Assembly: GCF_000472505.1 (NCBI RefSeq)
Contig: NZ_AWZR01000003.1
Coordinates: 248,001 to 312,000 of the forward strand
DNA: 64,000 nt
Direction of reading: 5' to 3'
Source: Luteimonas sp. J29
GTDB taxonomy: Bacteria > Pseudomonadota > Gammaproteobacteria > Xanthomonadales > Xanthomonadaceae
In this document: one piece after another, positions 18,595-27,277 of the stretch
How the letters are laid out: each line of letters opens with the position of its first letter
Numbering within the stretch: the stretch's first letter is position 1
Notes under the pieces: generated by a model
Seen by the model: only the letters and a program-made list of their open reading frames with translations
Database searches by the model: none
What the model was told of the DNA's origin: nothing
Position numbers and translations under genes: made by a program

Positions 18595-19605
18595 TCACCC
18601 CGTGTCCGGGACCGCCCCGCAGGACGCGCGCACCACCAGCCGCGGCTGCAGCAGCCGCGGCCCGACGTCCTCGCCCCCTGCTTCCGTTCCTGCCTCGAGC
18701 AGGCGCCGGATCGCGAGCGCGCCCAACTCGGCGATCTCGACCCGCATCGTCGTGAGCGGCGGGTGTACGTAACGCGAAAGCGGGATGTCGTCGAACCCGG
18801 CCAGGGCGACGTCCGCGGGCACCCGGACCCCGCCCTGGCCCAAGGCGAACAGGCAGCCCAGGGCCATCATGTCGTTGGCGGCGAACACCGCCTCGGGGAG
18901 CGGCCCCTCCGCCAGCAGCCGCTGCCCGGCGCGGTGGCCGGATGCCTCGCCGAAGTCGCCCTCCAGCACCCGGGGCTCCACGCCGGGAGCGCCTTCGGCC
19001 ATGGCATCGCGATAGCCGCGCAGGCGTTCGGCGGCGTCGAAGTTGTCCTCGGGCCCGGCGATGAAGGCGATGCGGCGGCGCCCGGTCGCAAGCAGGTGCC
19101 GCACCATCGCCATCGCGCCGCCATGGTTGTCGACCCCGACGGCAGGCCGGCCCTCCACGGCCACCGCGGGGTTCATCAGCACCACCGGCAGCGGCGGGAG
19201 TTCGGCCGACAGATCCTCGGACCCGATCAGGAACGGCGACATCAGCAGCAGGCCGTCGACGCGCCCGCGCATGGTGCGCAGCGCGGCGCCCTGCTCGCCC
19301 GGGTTGCCGTGGTAGCTCGACACCAGCAGGTGCAGCCCGCGCTCGCGAGCGACGTGGTCGATGCCGCGCATGAGCTCGGAGAAGAACTCGCCGTACAGGT
19401 CCGGCAGCACCACGCCGATGGTCTGGGTCCGGCGGCTGCTGAGGCTGCGCGCGGCATGGTGCGGGCTGTAGCGCAGCCGCGCGGCCACGTCGAACACGCG
19501 CTGGCGCACGTCATCGGCCACGTTCGGATGGCCGTTGAGCGCGCGCGACACGGTCGCCACCGACACGTTGGCCTGGCGCGCGACATCCTTGATCGTGACG
19601 CTCAC
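18595..19605 (-). CDS. LacI-family transcriptional repressor of the glucan locus
   Basis: A 336-residue regulator with the LacI helix-turn-helix and hinge at the N-terminus (TIKDVARQANVSVATVSRAL, then NGHPNVADDVRQRVFDVA) and a periplasmic-binding-protein-like sensor domain (IGVVLPDLYGEFFSELMRG; VALAGFDDIPLSRYVHPPL). Translation most likely starts at GTG 19605, preceded by AAGGAG at a good distance. It sits between the GH3 glucosidase (34 bp upstream) and the TonB receptor (104 bp downstream), all in one direction. It probably binds the TGTAAACGTTTTCA palindrome ahead of the GH3 gene and thus also represses itself. Confidence 0.93.
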   Translation of the reverse strand: MSVTIKDVARQANVSVATVSRALNGHPNVADDVRQRVFDVAARLRYSPHHAARSLSSRRTQTIGVVLPDLYGEFFSELMRGIDHVARERGLHLLVSSYHGNPGEQGAALRTMRGRVDGLLLMSPFLIGSEDLSAELPPLPVVLMNPAVAVEGRPAVGVDNHGGAMAMVRHLLATGRRRIAFIAGPEDNFDAAERLRGYRDAMAEGAPGVEPRVLEGDFGEASGHRAGQRLLAEGPLPEAVFAANDMMALGCLFALGQGGVRVPADVALAGFDDIPLSRYVHPPLTTMRVEIAELGALAIRRLLEAGTEAGGEDVGPRLLQPRLVVRASCGAVPDTG

Positions 19606-19639
19606 GGCCGGACTCCTTCCACCGGTTGCGTGACGGCGC

Positions 19640-21913
19640 TCATCGCCCCACCACCTCGAACCTCGCCGACCGTTCCGCCGCCGAGCTGCCGCCGGCGAAC
19701 ACCGTGAACGTCCCCGGCTCGACCACGCGCCGCATGTCCGCGCCGTACAGCGCCAGGTCCTCGAACCCGAGGGTGAACTCGACCTCGCGCGATTCGCCCG
19801 GCTGCAGCTCCACGCGCTGGAAACCGCGCAGCTCACGCACCGGCCGGGTGACGCTGGCGACGTCGTCGCGCAGGTACAGCTGCACCACCTCGGTGCCGGC
19901 GCGCGGACCGGTGTTGGCCACCCGCACCCGCACCACCTGGCGCAGGTCGTCGAGCGGCACGCGTGCGCGCTCCACCGTCGGCGCGCCGTATTCGAACGTC
20001 GTGTAGCCCAACCCGTGCCCGAACGGATACAGCGGCGTCCAGTGCACGTCGATGTACTTGCTGGTGTACTTGTCGTCCTGCGACGGCGGACGGCCGGTGT
20101 TGCGGCGCGCGTGGTAGATCGGCACCTGGCCGACGTTGCGCGGCACGGTCACCGGCAGCTTGCCCGACGGCGCGACGTCGCCGAACAGCACGTCGACCAG
20201 CGCGTTGCCGCCCTCCACCCCGGGGAACCACGCCTCCAGGATCGAGGCCACCTTGCCCTGCAGCGCGCCGGTAGACAGCGGCCGGCCGTTGAGCAGCACC
20301 ACGACCACCGGCTTGCCCGTCGCCGCGACCGCCAGCGCCAGCTGCTCCTGCACGCCCGGCAGGTCGAGCGAGGTGCGGTTGTTGGCCTCGGCGCTCATTT
20401 CCGGATGCTCGCCCAGGAACATCAGCACCGCGTCGGCCTGGCGTGCGGCGCGCACGGCCTCCTCGAAGCCCGAGGTGTCGTCGCCGTCGACCTGCGCCCC
20501 CTTGGCCACCAGCAGCCTGGTGCGCGGCCCGATGCGCTCGCGCAGCGCCGCCAGCGGCGTGACCGCGTCCTCGGGCCGGCCGATGCCGACCCAGTTGCCG
20601 AGCATCGCCCAGGGCTCGTCGGCGAGCGGGCCAATGACCGCCAGCGTGCCGATGTCCTTCGACAGCGGCAGCACCGCGCCCTCGTTTTCCAGCAGCACCA
20701 TGGACTTCTGCGCCATGCGCCGCGCCGCGGCGCGGTGTTCCGGCGCCAGCGTCAGCGCCTGCTGGCGGCCTGCGTCGCGGCAGTAGCGGTACGGATCCTC
20801 GAACAGGCCGAGCCGGTACTTGGCGTTGAGCACGCGTCGCACGGCGGCGTCGACCTCGGCCATGGGCACCCGCCCCGCCTCGACCGCGGCCGGCAGGTCC
20901 TTCACGTAGATCGCGCTGACCATGTCCACGTCCACGCCCGCGTGCAGCCCGCGACGCCCGGCCTCCTCGCGGTCGGCGGCGATGCCGTGCGGCATCAGCT
21001 CCATCACCCCGGTGTAGTCGCTCACCAGCAGCCCGTCCCAGCCCCACTGCCCGCGCAGCAGGTCCTGGATCAGGCCGCGATGGGCATGCATCGGGATGCC
21101 GCCGATCTCGTTGAAGCTGGCCATCACCGACTGCGCACCGGCGTCGACCGCGGCCTTGAACGGCGGCAGGTAGACCTCGTGCAGGGTGCGCTCGGAGATG
21201 TCGGCGACGTCGTAATCGCGCCCGCCCTCGGCCGCGCCGTAGGCGACGAAGTGCTTGGCGGTCGCGAGCAGGGTGTCGGGTGCGGCCAGGTCGTCGCCCT
21301 GGAAACCGCGTACCCGCGCGGCCGCCAGCACCGAACCCAGGTACGGATCCTCGCCCGAGCCTTCCACGATCCGCCCCCAGCGCGGGTCGCGGGCGATGTC
21401 GACCATCGGCGCATAGGTCCAGTGCACCCCATGCGCCGTGGCCTCCACCGCCGCGACCCGCGCGGCGTTGCGCACTTCCTCCGGGTCGAAGCTCGACGCC
21501 TCGCCCAGCGGCACGGGAAAGACGGTCCGCATCCCGTGGATCACGTCGTAGGCGAACAGCAGCGGGATTCCGAGCCGCGATTCCTCGACCGCGATCTTCT
21601 GCAGGCGGCAGGTCAGCTCCGCCCCCTGCGTCCCCAGCCAGGACCCGATCTGGCCCTGGCGCACCTGCTCCTCGCTGCCCGCCATTGCCGCCGGGCCGGT
21701 GTTGTTGCCCACGCCGGGCGGCTGGTTGAGCTGCCCCAGCTTCTCGGCCAGGGTCATCCGCGCCAGCAGCGCATCGACGAAGGCCCGTTCAGCCTCCTCA
21801 TCCCCGGCCGAGGTGAACGGCCGGGCGGGCGCCGCCGTGACGGGCATCCCCAGCACGACCGCCAGGGCGGCGGTGAACAGGGGCAAGAGGAACCTGGGAG
21901 CGGAATACGACAT
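19640..21913 (-). CDS. periplasmic GH3 beta-glucosidase (BglX-like)
   Basis: A 757-residue family GH3 enzyme releasing glucose from beta-glucosides. A Sec signal occupies about residues 1-28. The (beta/alpha)8 domain contains YDVIHGMRTVFPVPLGEAS, AKHFVAYGAAEGGRDY and the nucleophile motif LLVSDYTGVMEL (Asp about 298). The second domain carries GEHPEMSAEANNRTSLDLPG with the likely acid/base Glu about 509. A C-terminal fibronectin-III-like domain ends the protein. It would finish the degradation of oligosaccharides made by the GH144-type enzyme. It is the first gene after the LacI-type operator at 21951-21964. Linkage preference cannot be told from sequence. Confidence 0.94.
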   Translation of the reverse strand: MSYSAPRFLLPLFTAALAVVLGMPVTAAPARPFTSAGDEEAERAFVDALLARMTLAEKLGQLNQPPGVGNNTGPAAMAGSEEQVRQGQIGSWLGTQGAELTCRLQKIAVEESRLGIPLLFAYDVIHGMRTVFPVPLGEASSFDPEEVRNAARVAAVEATAHGVHWTYAPMVDIARDPRWGRIVEGSGEDPYLGSVLAAARVRGFQGDDLAAPDTLLATAKHFVAYGAAEGGRDYDVADISERTLHEVYLPPFKAAVDAGAQSVMASFNEIGGIPMHAHRGLIQDLLRGQWGWDGLLVSDYTGVMELMPHGIAADREEAGRRGLHAGVDVDMVSAIYVKDLPAAVEAGRVPMAEVDAAVRRVLNAKYRLGLFEDPYRYCRDAGRQQALTLAPEHRAAARRMAQKSMVLLENEGAVLPLSKDIGTLAVIGPLADEPWAMLGNWVGIGRPEDAVTPLAALRERIGPRTRLLVAKGAQVDGDDTSGFEEAVRAARQADAVLMFLGEHPEMSAEANNRTSLDLPGVQEQLALAVAATGKPVVVVLLNGRPLSTGALQGKVASILEAWFPGVEGGNALVDVLFGDVAPSGKLPVTVPRNVGQVPIYHARRNTGRPPSQDDKYTSKYIDVHWTPLYPFGHGLGYTTFEYGAPTVERARVPLDDLRQVVRVRVANTGPRAGTEVVQLYLRDDVASVTRPVRELRGFQRVELQPGESREVEFTLGFEDLALYGADMRRVVEPGTFTVFAGGSSAAERSARFEVVGR

Positions 21914-21950
21914 GCGGCGTCCGGGGCTTGGGGGGGCGGGACGGCCGGAA

Positions 21951-21964
21951 TGTAAACGTTTTCA
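21951..21964. promoter_or_regulatory. LacI-type operator upstream of the GH3 gene
   Basis: TGTAAACGTTTTCA is a near-perfect 14-bp palindrome (6 of 7 positions symmetric) centred on CG, the standard shape of LacI/GalR-family operators. It is A/T-rich in an otherwise very G/C-rich region. It lies 38 bp upstream of the GH3 start, where a repressor would block transcription. The lacI gene 2.3 kb downstream in the same transcription unit is the likely regulator. No copy was found before the TonB receptor, GH144-type or binding-protein genes, which suggests one long unit starting here. Confidence 0.6.
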
Positions 21965-22070
21965 TCCCGTGATGCATGGCACGTTGCAACATTTTCTTAG
22001 CATCGCGGGACCTGGGCCGGCCCGCCCGCAACCGCCTCGCTCCCGATGGCGCGGCTCGCCACCCGCCAGT

Positions 22071-22490
22071 TCGCGTCCGAAGTCCCGGCCCGTGCCCCGG
22101 ACGGGGCACCACACCGACAGCCGACGATCCGGAGCCGAGTCCCGCTGCTGCCGGCAGGCCTGCGCAGCGAACTCAAGGAGGCGGCTTCCGCCCAACGGAA
22201 GCCGGGGGACATTCGCGGAGCAGGCCTGACGGTGGCGGCGGGGCCCTTCCGATCGCCGGTCCGCGTCCGAATTGCCGGCCCCCCAAGCCCCGGACGCGGC
22301 ACCACGTCCGACAGCCGACAACCCGGCGCCGCGCCCCGTCGCGGCCGGCAGGCCTGCGCAGCGAACTCAAGGAGGAGGCTTCCGCCCAGGGCGGAAGCCG
22401 GGGGACATTCGCGGAGCAGGCCTGACGGTGGCGGCGGGGCCGTCCCGGCGCGACGGGACCTCCGAAGTCCCGTGCCCTGTGCCCCAGGCC
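22071..22490. repeat. tandem repeat, about 190-194 bp unit, 2.2 copies
   Basis: Unit A (about 22071-22260) and unit B (about 22261-22450) align along their length with scattered differences; a partial third copy follows to about 22490. The most conserved core (22153-22235 and 22347-22431) is bounded by the 8-bp palindrome CAGGCCTG at both ends (22155, 22221; 22349, 22417). It contains a hairpin GGCTTCCG...CGGAAGCC and the string GGGGGACATTCGCGGAGC. The repeat fills almost the whole gap between the GH3 gene and yciI. Frames run through it by chance, but differently in each copy, so I regard it as non-coding. It is probably a dispersed intergenic element that duplicated locally. Confidence 0.75.
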
Positions 22491-22496
22491 CTCAAC

Positions 22497-22796
22497 TCAG
22501 GGCAATACCCGCCGGAACGGCCGCACCTCGACCCGTTCGTACACCCCCGACTCGACGTACGGATCGGCCTCGGCCCAGGCCCGCGCCTCCTCCAGCGACC
22601 CGAACTCGGCCACCACCAGGCTGCCGCTGAACCCCGCCGGCCCCGGATCTTCCGCATCGATCGCAGGGCACGGGCCGGCCAGCAGCAGCCGCCCCGCGTC
22701 GCGCAATGCCACCAGCCGCTGCAGGTGCCGCTCGCGCGCCGCCATCCTGCCCTCGAGCCCCTGCGCCCCGTCGTATCCCTCGATCACGTACCACAT
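22497..22796 (-). CDS. yciI: YciI family protein
   Basis: A 99-residue protein of the YciI/YCII family, small ferredoxin-like-fold proteins related to muconolactone isomerase; the cellular role is poorly known. Visible family features are the N-terminal [10 protein letters not shown], the conserved His block [11 protein letters not shown], the [11 protein letters not shown] turn and the C-terminal [19 protein letters not shown], followed by RPF. The start at 22796 was chosen because the family begins with M-(W/Y/L)-Y. It is divergent from scpA, separated by 345 bp. The tandem repeat abuts its stop codon. Confidence 0.88.
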   Translation of the reverse strand: MWYVIEGYDGAQGLEGRMAARERHLQRLVALRDAGRLLLAGPCPAIDAEDPGPAGFSGSLVVAEFGSLEEARAWAEADPYVESGVYERVEVRPFRRVLP

Positions 22797-23141
22797 GCCC
22801 GGGCTCCGCCTGATGACCCCGGCCATTCTAGGAGAACGCCGCCGCTGGACAGCCCGCCGGGCAGCGCTTACCCTAGGGTCCAAGTTCCGCAGCCGATCGC
22901 CGCTCCCGTCGCAAGCAGGACGCAGAGTCGCGGCCCATCGGCCAGACCCGACGAACCCCCAGCAGTCTTCTGCCGGCATTGCGGCATGGCCTGCACGTGG
23001 CGTCCGGTCGCAAGACGCTTTGCCAGCCAGTGCGTTGCTCAGGATCCGCGCGAGCCCGCGCGCGTCCCCTGTCCGCGCAGCCCGCGTCCGCAGCGCGGAA
23101 CGAACGACCAGCCAGGCGGCCCGGAGGGGGCCGAACCGCGA
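22797..23141. other. 345-bp intergenic region between divergent yciI and scpA
   Basis: No gene is supported here. Open frames cross it but none shows recognisable protein features. It holds a 10-bp perfect palindrome ACCCTAGGGT (22870-22879) and a purine-rich GGAGGGGG about 11 bases before the scpA start that can serve as its ribosome-binding site. Promoters for both divergent genes should lie here, but I could not pick convincing -35/-10 pairs. Confidence 0.5.
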
Positions 23142-24041
23142 ATGAGCCAACCCGCCCAGGACACCGCCGCGACGGCGCCATCCCATCCCCAGCAGCAGGA
23201 AATGCCGCTGGCGGTGGTGCACGGCCAGCCGGTGCTGCAGATCCCCCAGGACCTGTACATCCCGCCGGATGCGCTGGAGGTGATCCTCGAGGCGTTCGAG
23301 GGCCCGCTCGACCTGCTGCTGTACCTGATCCGGCGCCAGAACCTCGACATCCTCGACATCCCGGTGGCCGAGATCACCCGCCAGTACGTCGACTACATCA
23401 GCGTGATGCAGGAGCTGCGCTTCGAGCTGGCGGCCGAGTACCTGGTGATGGCCGCGATCCTGGCCGAGATCAAGTCGCGCATGCTGCTGCCCCGCCCGCC
23501 CAGCGAAGAGGGCGAGGAAGAGGATCCGCGCGCCGACCTGGTCCGCCGCCTGCAGGAGTACGAGCGCTTCAAGCAGGCCGCCGAGGACCTCGACGCCCTG
23601 CCCCGCATGGAGCGCGACACCTCGCCGGTCTCGGTCTACGTCCCCGACCGGGCCGCGGTCAAGCTGCCGCCGCCGGTGGAACTGCGCGAGATGCTGCTGG
23701 CCCTGCACGACGTGCTCAAGCGTGCCGAACTGCTGACCAGCCACGCGATCCGCCGCGACGCCCTGAGCGTGCGCCAGCGCATGGGCGAACTGCTGACCCG
23801 GCTCGGCGACGGCGCCTTCCACCGCTTCGAGACCCTGTTCGAGCCCGGCGAAGGCCGCCTCGGCGTGGTGGTGACCTTCCTGTCGATCCTCGAGCTGGCC
23901 AAGGAGCGCCTGCTCGACATCGTGCAGGAGGCCCCGCTGGCGCCGATCTACCTCAAGTCGCTGGCCGGCCAGCGCCCGGCCGACGAACCGCTGGAATTCT
24001 CCAGCGAGTTCGACGACCCGCCCGCCGACGCCACCGAGTGA
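23142..24041 (+). CDS. scpA: segregation and condensation protein A
   Basis: The kleisin subunit of the SMC-ScpAB condensin complex, bridging SMC heads and binding ScpB; acts on the chromosome in the cytosol. The 299-residue protein contains the kleisin N-terminal signature [20 protein letters not shown] (about residues 44-63), [20 protein letters not shown], and [21 protein letters not shown]. The C-terminal winged-helix region includes [19 protein letters not shown]. The first 30 residues are low-complexity, as is common in proteobacterial ScpA. The start at 23142 follows a purine-rich site; upstream in-frame sequence has no family similarity. scpB follows 58 bp later. Confidence 0.94.
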   Translation: MSQPAQDTAATAPSHPQQQEMPLAVVHGQPVLQIPQDLYIPPDALEVILEAFEGPLDLLLYLIRRQNLDILDIPVAEITRQYVDYISVMQELRFELAAEYLVMAAILAEIKSRMLLPRPPSEEGEEEDPRADLVRRLQEYERFKQAAEDLDALPRMERDTSPVSVYVPDRAAVKLPPPVELREMLLALHDVLKRAELLTSHAIRRDALSVRQRMGELLTRLGDGAFHRFETLFEPGEGRLGVVVTFLSILELAKERLLDIVQEAPLAPIYLKSLAGQRPADEPLEFSSEFDDPPADATE

Positions 24042-24099
24042 CGCGTTCCACGCGCCGGCCGCCGCGCCGCGCCGACATCCATCCCGCCAGACAAGACGC

Positions 24100-25017
24100 A
24101 TGGATCAACAACTCATCAACCGCATCGTCGAGGCCGCGCTGCTGGCGTCCAGCCAGCCGCTGACCGTGGCCCAGCTCGGTGGCCTGTTCCCGCTCGACGA
24201 GCCCGCGCCCGAGGGCAGCATCCAGGCCGCGCTCGAGGCGCTGCAGGCCGACTGCGAGGGACGCGGCATCGAACTGGTCGAAGTCGCCTCCGGCTGGCGC
24301 TACCAGGTCAAGGCCGACGTGCATCCCTGGGTGGCGCGGCTGTGGACCGAACGCCAGACGAAGTACACCCGCGCCACACTCGAGACCCTGGCCCTGATCG
24401 CCTACCGCCAGCCGATCACCCGCGGCGAGATCGAGCAGGTGCGTGGCGTGGCCACCAGCAGCAACATCATCAAGGCGCTGGAGGAACGCGAATGGGTCCG
24501 CGTCGTCGGCCACCGCGACGTGCCCGGACGCCCGGAACTGCTCGGCACGACCAAGGCCTTCCTCGACTACTTCGGCCTCAAGCGCCTGGACGAGCTGCCG
24601 CCGCTGTCCGAGCTCAAGGACTTCGCCGAACTCGAGCCGGAACTGGAATTCGACGGTGCGCGCGCCGTGGGCGGGATCGCGACCGGCGACGGCGACGACG
24701 CGGCGAACGATACTGCCGACGCCGCCAACGACGGGCAGGACGGGCAACCGGCCGGGGACGGCCTGGACGGCGCGACGCCCGGCACGGACGGGATCCTCAC
24801 GGAGGCATCAGCCGGGACCGGCGAGGATGGCTCCATCGACACCGCGGCCGGCGACGACGCCGAAGCCGCAGACGCGGTCGATTCCGCCGGGAGCGACGGG
24901 GACGCACCCGCCCCGGCGACCGATGACGACCACACCCCCGCCGGCGGCGATCCCGCCGCCGGCCAGCACGACGCCCCCGCCGACGATGGCGATGGCACCC
25001 GGAGCGAACATGAGTGA
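24100..25017 (+). CDS. scpB: segregation and condensation protein B with acidic tail
   Basis: Dimeric winged-helix partner of ScpA in the condensin complex. The conserved core occupies about residues 1-190: [41 protein letters not shown] and the [20 protein letters not shown] block, ending near [19 protein letters not shown]. The remaining 100 or so residues are a low-complexity tail rich in Asp, Ala, Gly and Glu, strongly acidic and probably disordered. At 305 residues it is far longer than minimal ScpB proteins (about 190). Its stop overlaps the rluB start by 8 nt. Confidence 0.93.
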   Translation: MDQQLINRIVEAALLASSQPLTVAQLGGLFPLDEPAPEGSIQAALEALQADCEGRGIELVEVASGWRYQVKADVHPWVARLWTERQTKYTRATLETLALIAYRQPITRGEIEQVRGVATSSNIIKALEEREWVRVVGHRDVPGRPELLGTTKAFLDYFGLKRLDELPPLSELKDFAELEPELEFDGARAVGGIATGDGDDAANDTADAANDGQDGQPAGDGLDGATPGTDGILTEASAGTGEDGSIDTAAGDDAEAADAVDSAGSDGDAPAPATDDDHTPAGGDPAAGQHDAPADDGDGTRSEHE

Positions 25018-26434
25018 GCAACACCCCACCGCCAGCCGCAAGCTGACGCTCAAGCGCCGCGAAGACAAGGCGGCCGAGACCCCGCGCCTGGAAGAGCGCC
25101 TCCACAAGGTGCTCGCGCAGGCGGGCCTGGGCTCGCGCCGCGCGCTCGAGCAGCGCATCGCCGACGGCCTGGTCAAGGTCAACGGCGAGGTCGCCCAGGT
25201 CGGCATGTCGGTCAAGGGCGGCGACCGGATCGAGATCGACGGCCGCCAGTTCGTGGCCAGCGCCCTGACCGAGCCGGCCCGTGTGCTGATCTACAACAAG
25301 CCCGAGGGCGAGGTGACCACGCGCGAGGATCCGGAAGGCCGCCCGACCATCTTCGATTCGCTGCCCGCGCTCAAGGGCGCGCGCTGGATCGCGATCGGCC
25401 GCCTCGACATCAACACCACCGGCCTGCTGCTGCTCACCACCGACGGCGAGATGGCCAACGCGATGATGCATCCCTCGCTCGAGGTCGAGCGCGAGTACGT
25501 GTGCCGCGTGCGCGCCCCCGAGGGCGAGGACAGCGTGTCGGAGAAGATCATCGACCGCCTGCGCCGCGGCGTGGCGCTCGAGGACGGCCCGGCGAAGTTC
25601 GACGAGATCCGCCGCATCGGCGGCACCGATTCGAACGAATGGTTCCAGGTGCTGCTCAAGGAAGGCCGGAACCGCGAGGTGCGCCGGCTGTGGGAGTCGC
25701 AGGGCTGCCAGGTCAGTCGTCTCAAGCGCATCCGCTACGGCCAGGTGTCGTTGCCGCAGACCCTGCTGCGCGGGCAGTCGATGGAACTGCCGGCCGCCCA
25801 GGTCGAGGAGCTGCGCAAGTCGCTCAAGCTCGAGGAAGGCCCGCCGCCCGCGCTCACGCTGCTGCCGGTGATCGGCCAGCGCAAGGCCGCCAAGTCGACC
25901 CTGCACATCGCCGGCGACCGCCGCCCGCAGGGCTACGTCAACGGCCACAACATCGCCGACGAAGGGCGCGAACTGCGCCGCTTCGACCACGTGCGCGAAG
26001 ACCGCCGCGGCCGCGGCGGCAAGAAGGCGCAGGGCGGGCTGACGGTGAGCGGCGAGCAGGCCGCCAAGCAGTCGCAGAAGCCGCTCAAGCAGCGCAAGGC
26101 CAAGGGGCCCAAGCCCCTGCCCGACGGCAACCCGGCCGCGTTCCGCACCTGGTACGTGCCCGAGGGCGTGGACACCGGGCCGAGCGGGCATCGCAACGCC
26201 GACGGCCGCAACCCGCGCAAGGGTGGTCCGGCCAAGAAGCGCGGCAAGGGCGGCGGCCAGGGTCGCGCCGCGGCGCATCCCTACGGGCATCCGGGCAACG
26301 CGCCCGTGTTCCCGTCCGACCACGCCGCGCCATCCCACCATCCGGGCCCGGCGCGCCCCCGCGGCCCGCGTCCGAAGGGTCCGCGTCCGGGCGGCAATCG
26401 CGGCAATCGCGGCAATCGCGGCGGCAACCGCTAG
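25010..26434 (+). CDS. rluB: 23S rRNA pseudouridine(2605) synthase RluB with long basic tail
   Basis: Isomerises a uridine in 23S rRNA to pseudouridine (U2605 in E. coli). An S4 RNA-binding domain is at about residues 28-75 (RLHKVLAQAGLGSRRALEQR, IADGLVKVNG), and the RsuA/RluB-type catalytic motif GRLDINTTGLLLLT carries the catalytic Asp133. GRNREVRRLWESQGCQVSRL is also typical. After about residue 290 a 180-residue Arg/Lys/Gly/Pro-rich extension follows, ending in GNRGNRGNRGGNR, probably a disordered RNA-binding tail. The start at 25010 overlaps the scpB stop by 8 nt, so scpA-scpB-rluB look co-transcribed. Confidence 0.93.
   Translation: MSEQHPTASRKLTLKRREDKAAETPRLEERLHKVLAQAGLGSRRALEQRIADGLVKVNGEVAQVGMSVKGGDRIEIDGRQFVASALTEPARVLIYNKPEGEVTTREDPEGRPTIFDSLPALKGARWIAIGRLDINTTGLLLLTTDGEMANAMMHPSLEVEREYVCRVRAPEGEDSVSEKIIDRLRRGVALEDGPAKFDEIRRIGGTDSNEWFQVLLKEGRNREVRRLWESQGCQVSRLKRIRYGQVSLPQTLLRGQSMELPAAQVEELRKSLKLEEGPPPALTLLPVIGQRKAAKSTLHIAGDRRPQGYVNGHNIADEGRELRRFDHVREDRRGRGGKKAQGGLTVSGEQAAKQSQKPLKQRKAKGPKPLPDGNPAAFRTWYVPEGVDTGPSGHRNADGRNPRKGGPAKKRGKGGGQGRAAAHPYGHPGNAPVFPSDHAAPSHHPGPARPRGPRPKGPRPGGNRGNRGNRGGNR
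26392..26418 (+). repeat. 9-bp tandem repeat in the rluB tail
   Basis: Three exact in-register copies of CGGCAATCG encode the repeated G-N-R tripeptide at the RluB C-terminus. Because the unit is a multiple of three, slippage would change tail length without a frameshift. Confidence 0.85.
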
Positions 26435-26454
26435 CCGTCAATCAGGGTCGAGCC

Positions 26455-26472
26455 GCCGGGCACGCGCCCGGC
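26455..26472. terminator. possible bidirectional hairpin between convergent rluB and lolD
   Basis: GCCGGGC and GCCCGGC form a 7-bp stem with a 4-base loop, in the 111-bp gap between convergent genes. There is no T-tract on either side, so intrinsic termination is uncertain. Confidence 0.3.
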
Positions 26473-26545
26473 CGCCGCCCGGTCCATCCACCAAGGCACC
26501 ACGGCAGGGGCCTGGCGCGGTGGCGATTCGGCCGCCCGCGGCCGG

Positions 26546-27277
26546 CTAGAGTTCGGTGCGCGCCACTTCGCGCAGCTTGCCTTCGTGCAGTTCGACCACG
26601 CGGTCGAGCCTGGCCGCCAGGCGGCGGTCGTGGGTCACCAGCACCAGGCTGGTGTGCTGGGCGCGGTTGAGTTCGAGCATCAGCTCGAACACGTTCGCCG
26701 CGGTGCGCTCGTCGAGGTTGCCGGTGGGTTCGTCGCCGAGCACGCAGGCCGGCCGGTTCACCAGCGCGCGCGCCACCGCGGCGCGCTGGCGCTCCCCGCC
26801 CGACAGCTCGCCCGGCTTGTGCCCGAGCCGGTGCCCCAGGCCCACCGATTCGAGCAACGCGCGCGCCCGCCCGTCGGCTTCCGCCACGCCCCTGCCGGCC
26901 AGCAGCACCGGCAGCATCACGTTCTCCAGCGCGGTGAACTCCGGCAGCAAGTGGTGGAACTGGTACACGAAGCCGAGCGCGCGGTTGCGCAGCTGGCCGC
27001 GCGCGGCATCGGACAGGTCGCTCATCTTCTCGCCGCACACGTACACCTCGCCCGCGGTCGGCGTGTCGAGGCCGCCCAGCAGGTGCAGCAGGGTGCTCTT
27101 GCCCGCGCCCGAGGCGCCCAGGATCGCGACGGTCTCGCCGGTGTTGACGTGGAAATCCAGCCCGTCGAACACCGGCGTGCGCAGCTTGCCCTCGGCGTAG
27201 GTCTTGCCCAGGCCTTCGGCGCGGACGACGACCTCCGTGCCCCGTTCCGCCATGCCCTGCTCCCCTGCCCTACTCAT
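26546..27277 (-). CDS. lolD: lipoprotein-releasing system ATP-binding protein
   Basis: ATPase of the Lol ABC complex that extracts mature lipoproteins from the inner membrane for transfer to the outer membrane. All ABC motifs are present: Walker [11 protein letters not shown]-loop [20 protein letters not shown], signature [15 protein letters not shown], Walker [15 protein letters not shown] and the switch His in [29 protein letters not shown] and [10 protein letters not shown] are close to E. coli LolD. The start given overlaps the lolC stop by 8 nt; an internal ATG at 27253 is preceded by GGGGAG and would give a 235-residue protein closer to the usual length, so it may be the real start. Confidence 0.93.
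   Translation of the reverse strand: MSRAGEQGMAERGTEVVVRAEGLGKTYAEGKLRTPVFDGLDFHVNTGETVAILGASGAGKSTLLHLLGGLDTPTAGEVYVCGEKMSDLSDAARGQLRNRALGFVYQFHHLLPEFTALENVMLPVLLAGRGVAEADGRARALLESVGLGHRLGHKPGELSGGERQRAAVARALVNRPACVLGDEPTGNLDERTAANVFELMLELNRAQHTSLVLVTHDRRLAARLDRVVELHEGKLREVARTEL

Noticed and set aside
22071-22490. CRISPR-like reading of the tandem repeat
   Set aside because: Units are about 190 bp with only two full copies and no regular short repeat-spacer pattern, and no cas genes are nearby.
22046-22496. Short frames through the tandem repeat as possible peptides
   Set aside because: The two repeat copies are read in different frames and the peptides show no shared constraint, so a non-coding element is more likely.
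22272-23141. In-frame upstream extension of scpA
   Set aside because: It runs through the tandem repeat and the yciI region with no conserved features; ScpA family similarity begins near 23142.
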